Below are positions 1 through 9,013 of a stretch of DNA of 64,000 nucleotides, in pieces (position 1 is the stretch's first letter; the number at the start of each line of letters is the position of its first letter). A program made the position numbers and the translations under genes. The notes beneath the pieces are model-generated. The model was given only the letters and a program-made list of their open reading frames with translations. It was not told the origin of the DNA and did no database searches. The stretch comes from CAZAYP01 sp964489425 [NCBI: uncultured Verrucomicrobiota bacterium] (GTDB taxonomy: Bacteria; Verrucomicrobiota; Kiritimatiellia; RZYC01): the NCBI GenBank assembly GCA_964489425.1, contig CAZAYP010000016.1, forward strand, positions 1 through 64,000. Direction: 5' to 3'.

Positions 1-1038
1 GGCGGCCGGCGGCAGGGCGGCCGGCGGCGGCGGCGGGGACGGCGGCGCGCCGTCCAGCGCTGCGCGCACCTCGCGCAGCCGGTCCGGGTTGAGCTCCATC
101 ATGTTCAGCCCGGCCAGCCGTGGCTCAACGGCTAGGCCCAGGGCCCGAATCTGTTCCTCCAGGAACGGCTCCAGCTCCTCGATCACCGCCAGGCGCTTGA
201 CGCTGGCGGCAAACTGGCGCACCAGGCCGCAGGGCAGGGGGTGGGTGAACCCAAGCTTGAGCACCGGGGCGTCGGGGAACACCTCGCGGACATACTGGTA
301 CGCAATGCCGGAGGTCACGATGCCGAGGTCGCCGCGGCCTGGCTCGATGCGGTTGAATGGCGAGGTCTCGACGTGCTCGGCCAGCAGCGCGGTCCGCTCC
401 TCGACCGCGAGCCGCATCACCCGCGCGTACAGGGGGACCGGCACCGTGCGGGTGATATCTTTCTGGTAGGTCCGGCCGCTGGGCGGCCGGGGGGTGAAGT
501 CGCCGAGGTCCACGCGCGTGGACGAGTGGGCGGTGCGCGTGGTGAGGCGCAGGATGACCGGCGTGTTGAACTGCTCGGACAGGTCGAAAGCCGCCACGGT
601 CATGGCGTAGGCTTCCTGGCTGTCGGCGGGCTCCAGCAACGGCACCTTGGCGAAGCGGGCCAGCACGCGGTTGTCCTGCTCGTTCTGCGAGCTGTGCAGG
701 CCCGGGTCATCGGCGGTCACCACGACCAGGCCGCCGTTGGCGCCCAGGTAGGCAAAGGTCATCAGCGGGTCCAGGGCCACGTTCAGCCCGACGTGCTTCA
801 TGGCCGTCAGCGCGCGCGCGCCGGCGAACGAGGCGCCGATAACCACTTCCATGGCCACCTTCTCGTTCACCGACCACTCGCAGTTGATGTGCTCCTTGAA
901 CCGGGCCACGTTTTCCAGGATCTCGGTGCTTGGCGTGCCCGGGTACGCGGCCGCCACCTGGCACCCGGCGCGGAAGGCGCCGTGCGCCACGGCCTCGTTG
1001 CCGGACAAGAGCTTGATCGTATGTTTATCGCTATTCAT
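1..1038 (-). CDS. iorA: Indolepyruvate ferredoxin oxidoreductase, alpha subunit (5' part, runs off the left edge)
   Basis: The reading frame starts at an ATG at 1036-1038 and stays open to base 1, so only the N-terminal 346 residues are present. IorA with IorB oxidatively decarboxylates aryl pyruvates to aryl-acetyl-CoA using thiamine diphosphate and ferredoxin, in the cytoplasm. The start MNSDKHTIKLLSGNEAVAHG, the segment AAYPGTPSTEILE and the later VTADDPGLHSSQNEQDNR are typical of the IorA/pyruvate-ferredoxin oxidoreductase pyrimidine-binding domain. The frame then passes through a transketolase-C-like domain (about residues 240-330) and a proline/alanine-rich linker at the window edge. 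The C-terminal TPP and 4Fe-4S parts would lie outside the window, as would any iorB. The identification is firm; the full length cannot be judged. Confidence 0.9.
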   Translation of the reverse strand, partial: MNSDKHTIKLLSGNEAVAHGAFRAGCQVAAAYPGTPSTEILENVARFKEHINCEWSVNEKVAMEVVIGASFAGARALTAMKHVGLNVALDPLMTFAYLGANGGLVVVTADDPGLHSSQNEQDNRVLARFAKVPLLEPADSQEAYAMTVAAFDLSEQFNTPVILRLTTRTAHSSTRVDLGDFTPRPPSGRTYQKDITRTVPVPLYARVMRLAVEERTALLAEHVETSPFNRIEPGRGDLGIVTSGIAYQYVREVFPDAPVLKLGFTHPLPCGLVRQFAASVKRLAVIEELEPFLEEQIRALGLAVEPRLAGLNMMELNPDRLREVRAALDGAPPSPPPPPAALPPAA

Positions 1039-1098
1039 GTGTGCCACCAACCGTCCCTTGATCATCAAAAAAAAATACAGCGCCATAGCTTCGGTTCC

Positions 1099-1152
1099 CC
1101 GGCGGATGCAGTCAAGCCGCAAACCTGTGAAAAATCATGGCACATCCGCCGG
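1099..1152. promoter_or_regulatory. Intergenic dyad between iorA and the ferritin-like gene
   Basis: The 195-bp gap between the divergent iorA (start 1038) and the ferritin-like gene (start 1234) contains a 10-bp inverted repeat, CCGGCGGATG at 1099-1108 and CATCCGCCGG at 1143-1152, separated by 34 bases. A run of nine A residues lies at about 1068-1076. The promoters of both genes must lie in this gap, but I see no convincing -35/-10 pair. The dyad could be an operator or a leader hairpin; this is weakly supported. Confidence 0.3.
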
Positions 1153-1233
1153 CGGTGGTGTATCCTTTTGCCCTTGGTTCAGCCTCGCTTGGCGGCGCGC
1201 CCGCGCCGGCCCGGGCGGAAGAAAGGTTTGGCG

Positions 1234-1716
1234 ATGGACTTGAAATCTGAAGTGGCGGCCCGGCAGCGGCAGATCCTGGCTCAGTTGGTTGAGTGCGAGG
1301 AGGCGTTTGCCGAGCTGTATAATATTTACGCGGCCCTGCTGCCCCAGCACGCGGAGTTCTGGAGCACGTTGGTCCACGAAGAGGTGGCCCATGCCACGAC
1401 CTTGAAAACCCTGTACAGCCTGCTGGACCGGGGCGCCTTGTTTCACCAGATCGGGCGTTTTTCTGATGCCATCACCCAGCCCATTCTGGACCGGGTGCGC
1501 CGCGAGATCCAGGAAGCAACCCCCAGCCAGTGCACCCCTGAGTACGCGCTGCGCGTAGCCTGGGAAATTGAAAACTCCCTGGGTGAAAGCGGCTTCTATG
1601 ACGTGGTGGAGTCGGATGCGCCGGAGTTCCGGGCCGTGGCCGCGCTCCTGTCCAAGGCGCTGGACGCGCACATCAACAAGATCCAGGCCGAGCGCGTCCG
1701 CCGCCCGGCCGGCTAA
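1234..1716 (+). CDS. Ferritin-like / rubrerythrin-type di-iron protein
   Basis: A 160-residue, mostly helical protein. Helix 1 contains Glu residues in a CEEAFAELYNIYA context, a second helix carries the HEEVAHA (ExxH) metal motif, and a late helix has WEIENSLGES, consistent with the four-helix di-iron fold of rubrerythrin-like proteins. The C-terminal rubredoxin Cys motifs of true rubrerythrin are absent. Such proteins detoxify peroxide or handle iron, but the substrate here is unknown. The frame is open far upstream; the ATG at 1234 was chosen because it follows a purine-rich stretch (GGAAGAAAGG) and begins the helical domain. It converges with the FecCD permease, with only 10 bases between the stop codons. 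The fold is reasonably sure, the function is not. Confidence 0.65.
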   Translation: MDLKSEVAARQRQILAQLVECEEAFAELYNIYAALLPQHAEFWSTLVHEEVAHATTLKTLYSLLDRGALFHQIGRFSDAITQPILDRVRREIQEATPSQCTPEYALRVAWEIENSLGESGFYDVVESDAPEFRAVAALLSKALDAHINKIQAERVRRPAG

Positions 1717-1726
1717 GGCCGCCGGG

Positions 1727-2737
1727 TCAGGCGGGCCGCCGCGCCAGCAGCAGCCAGAGGAAGAACGGGCCGCCGAGCACCGCGGTGATCACGCCGACCG
1801 GAATCTCCGCCGGCGCCACGAGCGTGCGCGCCAGGGTGTCGCACACCACCAGCAGCAGCCCGCCGATCAGCGCCGTGACCGGCGCCAGGCGGCCGTGGGC
1901 CGGGCCCGCCAGCGTCCGGCCGATGTGCGGCGCGATCAGCCCCACGAACCCGATCGGCCCGCAGAACGCCACCACCACGCCCACCAGCAACGAGGTCGTG
2001 GCAAACAGCTCTTTGACGACCCGCGCCAGCGCCACCCCGCGGCTGGCGGCGAGATCGTCGCCGCTGAGCACCAGGTCCAGCTCCCGGCTCCGCAGGAAAA
2101 TCAAGGTGCTCCCGGCCACCGCCGTCGGCGCCAGCCAGGCCAGCGCGCTGGCGTCCACCGGTTGCACGGACCCCATCAGCCAGCGGACCAGCTGGTAGGA
2201 CTGGGTGAAATCGCTGCAGTACTGGATGAGCAGGATCAGGCTGGAGCAGAAGAAGTTCATCACCACGCCGGCCAGCAGCAGCACGGCGCTGGAAAAGCCG
2301 CCGCGGATGCGGGTCAGGAAGTACACCAGCCCCATGCAGGCCAGCGCGCCGGCAAACCCGGCCAGGGGCGCGCCGGGCAGCATGGCGCCGGGCAGCGCGG
2401 CCAGCCCCGTGGCCAGCAGGAAGCGCTGGTACAGGGCCGTGCCCAGCGCCGCGCCCCCGGCCGTGCCCAGCGTGAAGGGCGTGGCCAGCGGGTTGCGAAA
2501 CACGGCTTGGAACACCATGCCGCACAGGGCCAGCGCCATGCCCACCAGCAGCGCCCCCAGCACCCGCGGCACGCGCAGGTCGAAGAACACCCGGGCTTCC
2601 GCGGCGTGCAAGCCCGGCTGCCCCAGCATGGCCGGCGTGATGGACATGATGCCAACGAACGGCGCCAGCCCGACCGCGGCCAGGGTCAGCCCGGCCAGCA
2701 CGGGCAGCAGCCACCGGCGGTTGGGCGCAATGGGCAT
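1727..2737 (-). CDS. FecCD-family ABC transporter permease (iron-siderophore/heme/cobalamin type)
   Basis: A 336-residue polytopic membrane protein with the FecCD/BtuC signatures: RVPRVLGALLVGMALALCG, QAVFRNPLATPFTLG, the cytoplasmic loop GDDLAASRGV, and GPIGFVGLIAPHIGR before the last helices. The length is normal for the family. It would form the membrane channel of an ABC importer for ferric chelates, heme or vitamin B12. It starts 4 bases after the histidine kinase stop, so it is the third gene of a response regulator / kinase / permease operon. No ATPase or substrate-binding protein follows; the next gene is convergent. The family is certain, the substrate unknown. Confidence 0.88.
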   Translation of the reverse strand: MPIAPNRRWLLPVLAGLTLAAVGLAPFVGIMSITPAMLGQPGLHAAEARVFFDLRVPRVLGALLVGMALALCGMVFQAVFRNPLATPFTLGTAGGAALGTALYQRFLLATGLAALPGAMLPGAPLAGFAGALACMGLVYFLTRIRGGFSSAVLLLAGVVMNFFCSSLILLIQYCSDFTQSYQLVRWLMGSVQPVDASALAWLAPTAVAGSTLIFLRSRELDLVLSGDDLAASRGVALARVVKELFATTSLLVGVVVAFCGPIGFVGLIAPHIGRTLAGPAHGRLAPVTALIGGLLLVVCDTLARTLVAPAEIPVGVITAVLGGPFFLWLLLARRPA

Positions 2738-2741
2738 GGCA

Positions 2742-4160
2742 TCACGCCCCGGCCCGGGGCAGGGTGAAATAAAAGGCCGCGCCCTGCCCGGGCGGGCTCT
2801 CGGCCCAGATCCGGCCGCCGTGCTGGGCGACGATGGTCTGCGCGATCGCCAGGCCCAGGCCGCGGCCATAATCGCGCGCCTGGTCGTGCGGCTCGGTGGT
2901 GAAGAAGCGGTCAAATACGCGCGGCAGGTTGGCCGCGGCAATGCCCGGGCCGCTGTCGCGGACAGCGGTCAAAACCTCCGCGCCGGCGCCGGGCGCCACG
3001 GCCACGGTGATCGCGCCCGCGGCCGGGGTGTAGCGCACGGCGTTGTCGAGCAGGTTGGCCAGCACCTGTTCCATGCGGTCGGGCTGGATATCGACCGGGT
3101 ACTCCCCCGGCGCCAGCTCCAGTCGGATGGGGGCGTGCGCGCGATCGAACGCCGGGCCCAGGCGCTCGACCATGCCGGCGACGCAGGCCGCCCAGTCCAC
3201 GCGCTTCTTTTTCCCGCGCAGGTCTTCGGCGTCCAGGCGGGTGAGTTCCTGGAGCGAGGCGACCAGGCGCAGCAGGCGGTCGGCCTCGAACTGGATGTTG
3301 GCGAGGAATTTCCGGCGTTGCCCGGGCTGGTCCGCCGCGCCCTGGTCCAGCACCTCGGCCGCGCCCTTGATGGCCGTGACCGGCGTCTTGAGCTCGTGGG
3401 CGACCGTGGCCAGGAAGTCGCGGTTGTACGCGTTCTTGCGCGAGATTTCCCCGGCCATCTGGGCGCAGGCTCGGCCCAGGTCGCTGATCTCGTCGCGGCC
3501 GTGCAGGACCAGGCTCCAAGCCGTGCGGCCGGCGGCAAAGTCCAGCACCGCGCGCCGCAGGCGGCGCAGGCGGAAGGTGAGGGTGTAGGCCAGCCCCACG
3601 GCCACCAGGGCCGCGACGGTCAGCGCCCCGGCCGCCGCCCAGCGGTAGTGGCGCACCATGCTGTTGATGGCCTGGATGATCGGCCCGGTGTGGCGCGAGA
3701 GGTAGGCCACGCCGATCACCTGGTCCTCCGCGACGATCGGCAGGGCGATAAAATAGTACATGTGCCGGCGGTCGGGCGTCAGCGCGGCCCGCGCCCCGTA
3801 GCGGCCGGCGAGCGCGCGGCTGACTTCCGGCCGGCCGGACATGTCCAGGCCGGCGGACGTGGCCGGGTGCGAGTCGTACACCACCTGGCCGGCCGGGTTG
3901 AGCAGCCGGATGCGGGTTTGGAACTCCGCGCCCAGGGCATCCAGGCGCCGGGTGTAGCGCGGCAGAGCCTGGCGCGGGTTGGGCTCGGCCAGGAACGCCT
4001 TGTACTCGCCGCCCACGACCACGGCATAATCGATGATCTGCTCTTCCAGCGCCTGGCGGGTGAACTGGTCGAAGAAGGCCAGCGTGTGGCGGTGCAGCAG
4101 GTAGATCGGCACGAACACCACGACCAGGCAGGTGGCGGCGATTTTCCAGCGGATGCTCAT
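2742..4160 (-). CDS. Membrane sensor histidine kinase (CreC/OmpR-class two-component sensor)
   Basis: A 472-residue kinase. There is an N-terminal membrane helix (about residues 7-24), an extracytoplasmic sensor region of about 140 residues, and a second helix near 165-190. Then come a short HAMP-like linker, the dimerisation/phosphoacceptor motif ATVAHELKTPVTAIKGAAEV, and an ATPase domain with NLLDNAVRYTP (N box), DSGPGIA (G1) and GRGLGLAIA (G2). Overall length and the H-box sequence resemble CreC, but this is only a likeness. It overlaps the response regulator by 4 bases and is followed 4 bases later by the FecCD permease, so the three are surely co-transcribed. The signal is unknown. Confidence 0.9.
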   Translation of the reverse strand: MSIRWKIAATCLVVVFVPIYLLHRHTLAFFDQFTRQALEEQIIDYAVVVGGEYKAFLAEPNPRQALPRYTRRLDALGAEFQTRIRLLNPAGQVVYDSHPATSAGLDMSGRPEVSRALAGRYGARAALTPDRRHMYYFIALPIVAEDQVIGVAYLSRHTGPIIQAINSMVRHYRWAAAGALTVAALVAVGLAYTLTFRLRRLRRAVLDFAAGRTAWSLVLHGRDEISDLGRACAQMAGEISRKNAYNRDFLATVAHELKTPVTAIKGAAEVLDQGAADQPGQRRKFLANIQFEADRLLRLVASLQELTRLDAEDLRGKKKRVDWAACVAGMVERLGPAFDRAHAPIRLELAPGEYPVDIQPDRMEQVLANLLDNAVRYTPAAGAITVAVAPGAGAEVLTAVRDSGPGIAAANLPRVFDRFFTTEPHDQARDYGRGLGLAIAQTIVAQHGGRIWAESPPGQGAAFYFTLPRAGA

Positions 4161-4867
4161 GGCGCGGCCTGGGCCAGGTCCGGGTTGAGCTTGTAGCCCA
4201 CGCCGTAGACCGTCTCGATCGGGTCCCGCCCCGGCCGAACGTCGAGCAGCTTGCGGCGCAGGCGCTTGATGTAGGCGTCGATCGTGCGCTCCGTGACCGG
4301 GTGGTCCTCGGCGTACAAACGGCCGAGCAGGACCTCGCGCGTGTAGACCCGCGCCGGGTAAGCCAGGAACGCCCGCAGCAGGATGAACTCGGCGGGCGTG
4401 CAGTCCAGCGCCTGGCCGAAATAGCGCAGCTGGTGGGCGTCCGGGTCCAGCTCCAGCGGGCCCCACGCCACGCGCGCCGCCTTGTCCCCGCCGCGCGCGC
4501 GCCGCAGCACCGCCGCGACCCGGGCGGCCAGCTCGCGGGCGCTGAACGGCTTGGTGATGTAATCGTCCGCCCCCATTTCCAGGCCCAGCACGCGGTCCAC
4601 CTCCTCGCCGCGGCAGGTCAGCATGATCACCGGGATGTCCGGCCGGACCTTCTTCATCTCGCGGAACAGGTCCAGCCCGGGCATGCCGGGCAGGTTGAGG
4701 TCCAGGATGACCAGGTCGGGCGCCTGGCGCTTGAACAGCTGCCAGCCGCGGTCGCCGTCCAGCGCCGTGTCCACGCGCCAGCCGTGTTCCTGCAGCATGT
4801 ACACGATGACATCGGCGATGTGCTGCTCGTCGTCCACCAGCAATATGTGTCCCTGGCTGTTTCGCAT
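4157..4867 (-). CDS. OmpR/PhoB-family response regulator
   Basis: A 236-residue protein: receiver domain with the acidic pocket (LLVDDE), phospho-acceptor Asp in LVILDLNLPGM, Thr in VIMLTCRG and Lys in DDYITKPFS, then a winged-helix DNA-binding domain with RTIDAYIKRLRRKL and the YGVGYKL wing. It would bind DNA when phosphorylated by the adjacent kinase, whose start codon overlaps its end by 4 bases. The ATG at 4865-4867 was chosen because it precedes the receiver domain by the usual distance; an in-frame ATG slightly upstream is possible. It is divergent from the large sensor kinase at 4961, with a 93-bp shared promoter region. Confidence 0.93.
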   Translation of the reverse strand: MRNSQGHILLVDDEQHIADVIVYMLQEHGWRVDTALDGDRGWQLFKRQAPDLVILDLNLPGMPGLDLFREMKKVRPDIPVIMLTCRGEEVDRVLGLEMGADDYITKPFSARELAARVAAVLRRARGGDKAARVAWGPLELDPDAHQLRYFGQALDCTPAEFILLRAFLAYPARVYTREVLLGRLYAEDHPVTERTIDAYIKRLRRKLLDVRPGRDPIETVYGVGYKLNPDLAQAAP

Positions 4868-4960
4868 CGGCGTCCCGTGGCGGCGCCGGCTCCGGCCCCG
4901 GAATGGCTTTGCTTTCCCCGCCGCCGGCGTTACATTTAGCGCAACCGGGAGTTTCGGGCA

Positions 4961-7900
4961 ATGACGGAGTACGCCAAAGACAAGCCAGCGGATCGGCCGC
5001 CCGTGCGGCGCCGCGCGCCGCGCGACCCGCGGCTGCTGGTGGTGGACGACGACGAGCTGCTGCGCGATTCCGTCCAGCGCTGGCTCGCCCGCGACCACTA
5101 CAACATCCGCACCGCCGCCAGCGGCGACGAGGCGCTGCGGCTCATGGCGCGCCGGCCCGCGGAGATCGTGATCTCCGACCTGTTCATGCCCGGCATGGAC
5201 GGCCTGGAGCTGCTGCGCCGCCTGCGCGAGGCGCATCCCGGCGTGTGCGTGCTGATCATGACCGGGCACGCCGAGATGGAGAGCGCCCTGGCCGCCCTGC
5301 GCGGCGGCGCGTTCGATTACCTGCTCAAGCCCCTCGACCTGGCCACGGTCCGCCACACGGTGGGGCGCGCCGCCACCCAGATCCGCATGCGGCAGCAGCT
5401 GGACGATGCCCACGAGAAGCTACAGTCGGCCTACCAGGAGATCCAGGCCCTCAACCGCGAGTTGCGCCACCGCGTGGTCCGCAGCGAGCGCGAGGCCCAG
5501 GAGACGTTCCGGCGGTACCGCGAGATCTTCGAGGGCAGCCTCGACGGGATCGTGTTCGTGGACCTGCGCGGCCAGATCGTGGACTGCAACGAGGCCTACC
5601 AGCGCATGCTCGGCTACACCCTGGACGAGCTGCGCGGCCGCCATTACAACGATTTCACCCCGCCACGCTGGCACGCCACGGACCGCATGCCAGGGCTGCT
5701 GCGCGACCTGCGGCAGGGCAAGCCGTTCGCGCCGTTCGAGAAAGAGTACCAGCGCAAGGACGGCACGGTGTTCCCGGTGGAGTTGACCCCGTACCTGCTG
5801 CGCAACGAGCGCGGCCGCCCCCACATGGTCTGGAGCGTGGTGCGCGACATCACCGAGCGCAAGCAGGCCGAGGCGGCCCTGCGCACCCAGCGCGACCACT
5901 GGCAGACCATCATCCAGCGCGCCCCGTTCATTGTTTGCGGCCTTGCGCCCGACGGCGCCACCCGGTTCGTCAACCCCCTCGGCGAGCAGTTGCTGGGGTA
6001 TACCGCGGCCGAGCTGGCGGGCCGCCCGTGGTGGGACGTGTTCTACCCGGGCGCCGATCCCCAGGGCGGCCGGGACATGCTGCAGCTGTTCGCCACCAGC
6101 CCGGTCCGGGACTACGAAACCCTCACGCCGACCCGCCAGGGCGAGCGGCGGGTGATCGCCTGGACCGCCGTGCAGCTGCGCGCCGCCGGCGGCGACCTGG
6201 TCGAAATCCTGATGTTTGGCAACGACATCACCGAGCGCAAGCGCCAGGAGGCGCTGCTGGCCTTGCAGCGCGAGCTGGCCTTGCAACTCAGCGAGCTGAC
6301 CAGCATGGACGCCGCCCTGGACGTCCTGCTGCGCTATACGCTGCAGAGCGCGACGCTCTCCTGCGGCGGCGTGTACCTGGCCGACGATGCCGGGGGGCTG
6401 CACCTCCAGCGCAGCGCCGGCCTGGACGGCGGCTGCCTGGCGTCCCTGCGCCACCTGGCCCCGGACAGCGGCCTGGCCCGCGCCGCGCGCCAGGGCCAGC
6501 CGGGGTTCTGGCAGGGCCGGGATCTCGCCTCCCTGTGCGGCCCGGGGCCGGAGCTGGGGAACATCCGGGCCCTGGCGCTCTTGCCGGTGCAGCACCATGG
6601 CCGGCTGCTGGGCTGCATCCTGGCGGCCTGCCCGGCGGACGCGCCGTTCTCGCGCGCGATCCGGCAGTCCCTGGAAATGATCGCCTCGCAGACCGGCGGC
6701 GTGATCCGCCGCCTGCTGGTCGAGGCCGAGGGGCAGCGCGACAAGTTCTTCCTGCAAAGCGTGCTCAAGACGTCGCCCAGCCTGATCATCATTTACGATT
6801 TCCCCGCGCATCACGTGGCGTTCGTCAACGATGCGGTCATGACCCAGCTCGACTACTCGCCGGAGGAAATCCTGGCCCTGGGTGACCAGGCTGCGCCGCG
6901 CCTGATCGAGCCCAGCGACCGCGTGCGGCTGATCGAAACCCTGGCCCGCTTCGACCAGCCGGACGCGCCGGACCTTCTGCCGACCGAGTTCCGGCTCCGG
7001 CACAAGAACGGCCAGTGGCGCTGGATGACCGGCCGGATCGGGGTGTTCAGCCGCGACGCCCACGGCCGGCCGCAGCGGTTCATCAACTCGGTCATCGACA
7101 TCACCGAGCGCCACCGCATCGAGGAGATCATCCGCCTGCAGCGCGACCTGGCCCAGGTGCTGCACACCGTGGCCGGCACGGAGGAGGCCTTGCAGCACGG
7201 CCTGACCATGGCCATGGTGGTCTCCGGCATGGAGCTGGGCGCGGTGTATGGCGGCCTGCCGGAGCGCCCGGACCTGCGGCTGATCGTGGGCCAGGGGTTC
7301 CCGGACAAGGCGCCGCGGGCGCGGCTGCGGCCCGGGGGCGCGGACCCGGCCCGGCTCGTGTGCGCCGGCCGCGGGGTGGACCTGCCGTTTTTCAGCGACG
7401 ATCAGCTGCGGGCCGCGGGCATCCGCGGCCGCGGCTGGATCCCGATCCTGCACGCCGGCCAGGTGCTGGCCGGCCTGCTGCTCGGCTCGCGCGAGCAGGA
7501 GGAAATGCCCGCCGCGGCCCTGCCGGAGCTGGAGGCGGTGGCCGCGCGCGTCGGCGACGTGCTGATCCGCCTGCTGGCCCAGGACGAGCTGCGCCGGACC
7601 GGCAAGCAGCTACGCGCCCTGGCCCACCGCCTGCAAACCATCCGCGAGGAGGAGCGGCGGACGATCGCCCGCGAGTTCCATGACGATATCGGCCAGCAGC
7701 TCACGGCCTTGAAAATCGATATCGAGCGGCTGCTGCACGCGTTGTCCGCGGAGGGTGCGCGCGTGCCCCGCCGCAAGCTCCTGGCGCACGGCAACGCCAT
7801 GCTGCAGCAGGTGATGAGCCTGATGGACCGCGCCCGCAACCTGGCCATGGCCCTGACCCCCAACATCCTCGGCGACCTGGGGCTGGTGGGGATGATCGAG

Positions 7901-8287
7901 TGGGAGGCCCGCAACTTCGAGGCCCGCACCGGCGTGGCCTGCCAGTTCACGGCCGCCGCCGGCGAGCTGGGCCTGGAAAAAGACCGGGCTATCGCCTTGT
8001 TCCGCATCGTCCAGGAGGCCCTGACCAACATCATCCGCCATGCCCGCGCCTCCCGCGTGGAGATCCGCCTGCAGCGCACCCCGGACAACCTCGAGCTCGA
8101 GGTGCGTGACAATGGGGCGGGCATCTCGCGCGCCGCCGCGCGCGATCCCCGGGCCATGGGCCTGCTCGGCATGCGCGAGCGCGCCCTCATGTGCGGCGGC
8201 GCGGTGGAGATCAGCGGCCGCCCCGGCCAGGGCACCACGGTGCGCTTCACCATGCCCCTGGTGGAACCCGGGGGGCGGCCGTGCTGA
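4961..8287 (+). CDS. Large hybrid sensor kinase: receiver - PAS/GAF array - NarX-type histidine kinase
   Basis: 1108 residues and no membrane segment, so probably cytoplasmic. An N-terminal receiver domain (about 22-140; Asp in IVISDLFMPGMDG, Lys in YLLKPLD) is followed by a coiled-coil linker. PAS domains lie at about 180-305, 310-430 and 595-720; each ends in the DITER motif. GAF-like regions lie near 430-590 and 725-870. The transmitter is of the HisKA_3 class (EEERRTIAREFHDDIGQQ, phospho-His in the FHDD motif) with an HATPase that has NIIRHA, DNGAGIS and GLLGMRERA. Kinases of this class usually pair with NarL-type regulators; none is in the window. A receiver placed before the sensors suggests input from another kinase. 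ComF overlaps its 3' end by 7 bases. Confidence 0.9.
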   Translation: MTEYAKDKPADRPPVRRRAPRDPRLLVVDDDELLRDSVQRWLARDHYNIRTAASGDEALRLMARRPAEIVISDLFMPGMDGLELLRRLREAHPGVCVLIMTGHAEMESALAALRGGAFDYLLKPLDLATVRHTVGRAATQIRMRQQLDDAHEKLQSAYQEIQALNRELRHRVVRSEREAQETFRRYREIFEGSLDGIVFVDLRGQIVDCNEAYQRMLGYTLDELRGRHYNDFTPPRWHATDRMPGLLRDLRQGKPFAPFEKEYQRKDGTVFPVELTPYLLRNERGRPHMVWSVVRDITERKQAEAALRTQRDHWQTIIQRAPFIVCGLAPDGATRFVNPLGEQLLGYTAAELAGRPWWDVFYPGADPQGGRDMLQLFATSPVRDYETLTPTRQGERRVIAWTAVQLRAAGGDLVEILMFGNDITERKRQEALLALQRELALQLSELTSMDAALDVLLRYTLQSATLSCGGVYLADDAGGLHLQRSAGLDGGCLASLRHLAPDSGLARAARQGQPGFWQGRDLASLCGPGPELGNIRALALLPVQHHGRLLGCILAACPADAPFSRAIRQSLEMIASQTGGVIRRLLVEAEGQRDKFFLQSVLKTSPSLIIIYDFPAHHVAFVNDAVMTQLDYSPEEILALGDQAAPRLIEPSDRVRLIETLARFDQPDAPDLLPTEFRLRHKNGQWRWMTGRIGVFSRDAHGRPQRFINSVIDITERHRIEEIIRLQRDLAQVLHTVAGTEEALQHGLTMAMVVSGMELGAVYGGLPERPDLRLIVGQGFPDKAPRARLRPGGADPARLVCAGRGVDLPFFSDDQLRAAGIRGRGWIPILHAGQVLAGLLLGSREQEEMPAAALPELEAVAARVGDVLIRLLAQDELRRTGKQLRALAHRLQTIREEERRTIAREFHDDIGQQLTALKIDIERLLHALSAEGARVPRRKLLAHGNAMLQQVMSLMDRARNLAMALTPNILGDLGLVGMIEWEARNFEARTGVACQFTAAAGELGLEKDRAIALFRIVQEALTNIIRHARASRVEIRLQRTPDNLELEVRDNGAGISRAAARDPRAMGLLGMRERALMCGGAVEISGRPGQGTTVRFTMPLVEPGGRPC

Positions 8288-8997
8288 GCTGGCTCATGGC
8301 CCTGGGCGACGTGTTCTTCCCGCGCCGGTGCGTGGGCTGCGGGCTGGCCAACCCGGACGCCACCACCCACCTGTGCTGGGATTGCCTGGCGGCGTGCCAG
8401 CTTGTCCAGCCCCCGTACTGCGCCCGGTGCGGCGACCCGGTGGCCGGGTTCATCGACCACGAGTATTGCTGCGCCGCCTGCGGCGACCATCCCCCGCACT
8501 TTGCCAGCGCCCGGTCCGTGGCCCGGTACGACGGCGTGGTCCGGCAGATGATCCTCGCGTTCAAATACCACGCCGCCACGTGGCTGGCCGGGGACCTGCT
8601 GCACCTGCTGGCCACCGGGTATGCAACCTATTTTTCCCCGGACGACGTGCAGGTCATCGCGTTCGTCCCGCTGCATCCCACCCGCCGGCGCGAGCGCGGG
8701 TTCAACCAGGCGGAGCTGCTGGCCCACGGGCTGAGCCGCCGGTTCGGCAAGCCGCTGCTGCGGCCCGGGCTGGTCCGCCGCCGGCCCACGCCCAGCCAAA
8801 CCCGGTTGACAGCCGCCCAGCGCCGCGCTAATGTCCAAGACGCTTTTCAAATCAGGAACAATCCCTGGCTGGAAGGAAAACGCATCTTGTTAATCGATGA
8901 TGTCATGACAACCGGCGCCACCGTAGACGCGTGCGCGCGGCAGCTCACCACCGCCGGCGCGGCCCGGGTCCACGTGCTGACCCTGGCGCGCGGCTGA
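8281..8997 (+). CDS. ComF-family double zinc-ribbon / phosphoribosyltransferase protein
   Basis: A 238-residue protein. Four CxxC-type cysteine pairs in the N-terminal quarter (CVGCG, CWDC, CARCG, CCAACG) form zinc ribbons. A type I phosphoribosyltransferase domain follows, with the ERGFNQAELLA segment and the PRPP-binding loop ILLIDDVMTTGAT near the C-terminus. ComF proteins support DNA uptake in naturally competent bacteria and have other, poorly defined roles elsewhere. The GTG at 8281 overlaps the kinase stop by 7 bases and gives the best N-terminus; ATG 8296 is an alternative that would still keep all the cysteines. The family is certain, the process in this organism is not. Confidence 0.88.
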   Translation: MLSWLMALGDVFFPRRCVGCGLANPDATTHLCWDCLAACQLVQPPYCARCGDPVAGFIDHEYCCAACGDHPPHFASARSVARYDGVVRQMILAFKYHAATWLAGDLLHLLATGYATYFSPDDVQVIAFVPLHPTRRRERGFNQAELLAHGLSRRFGKPLLRPGLVRRRPTPSQTRLTAAQRRANVQDAFQIRNNPWLEGKRILLIDDVMTTGATVDACARQLTTAGAARVHVLTLARG

Positions 8998-9013
8998 AGC
9001 GCGGAGTTATCCC

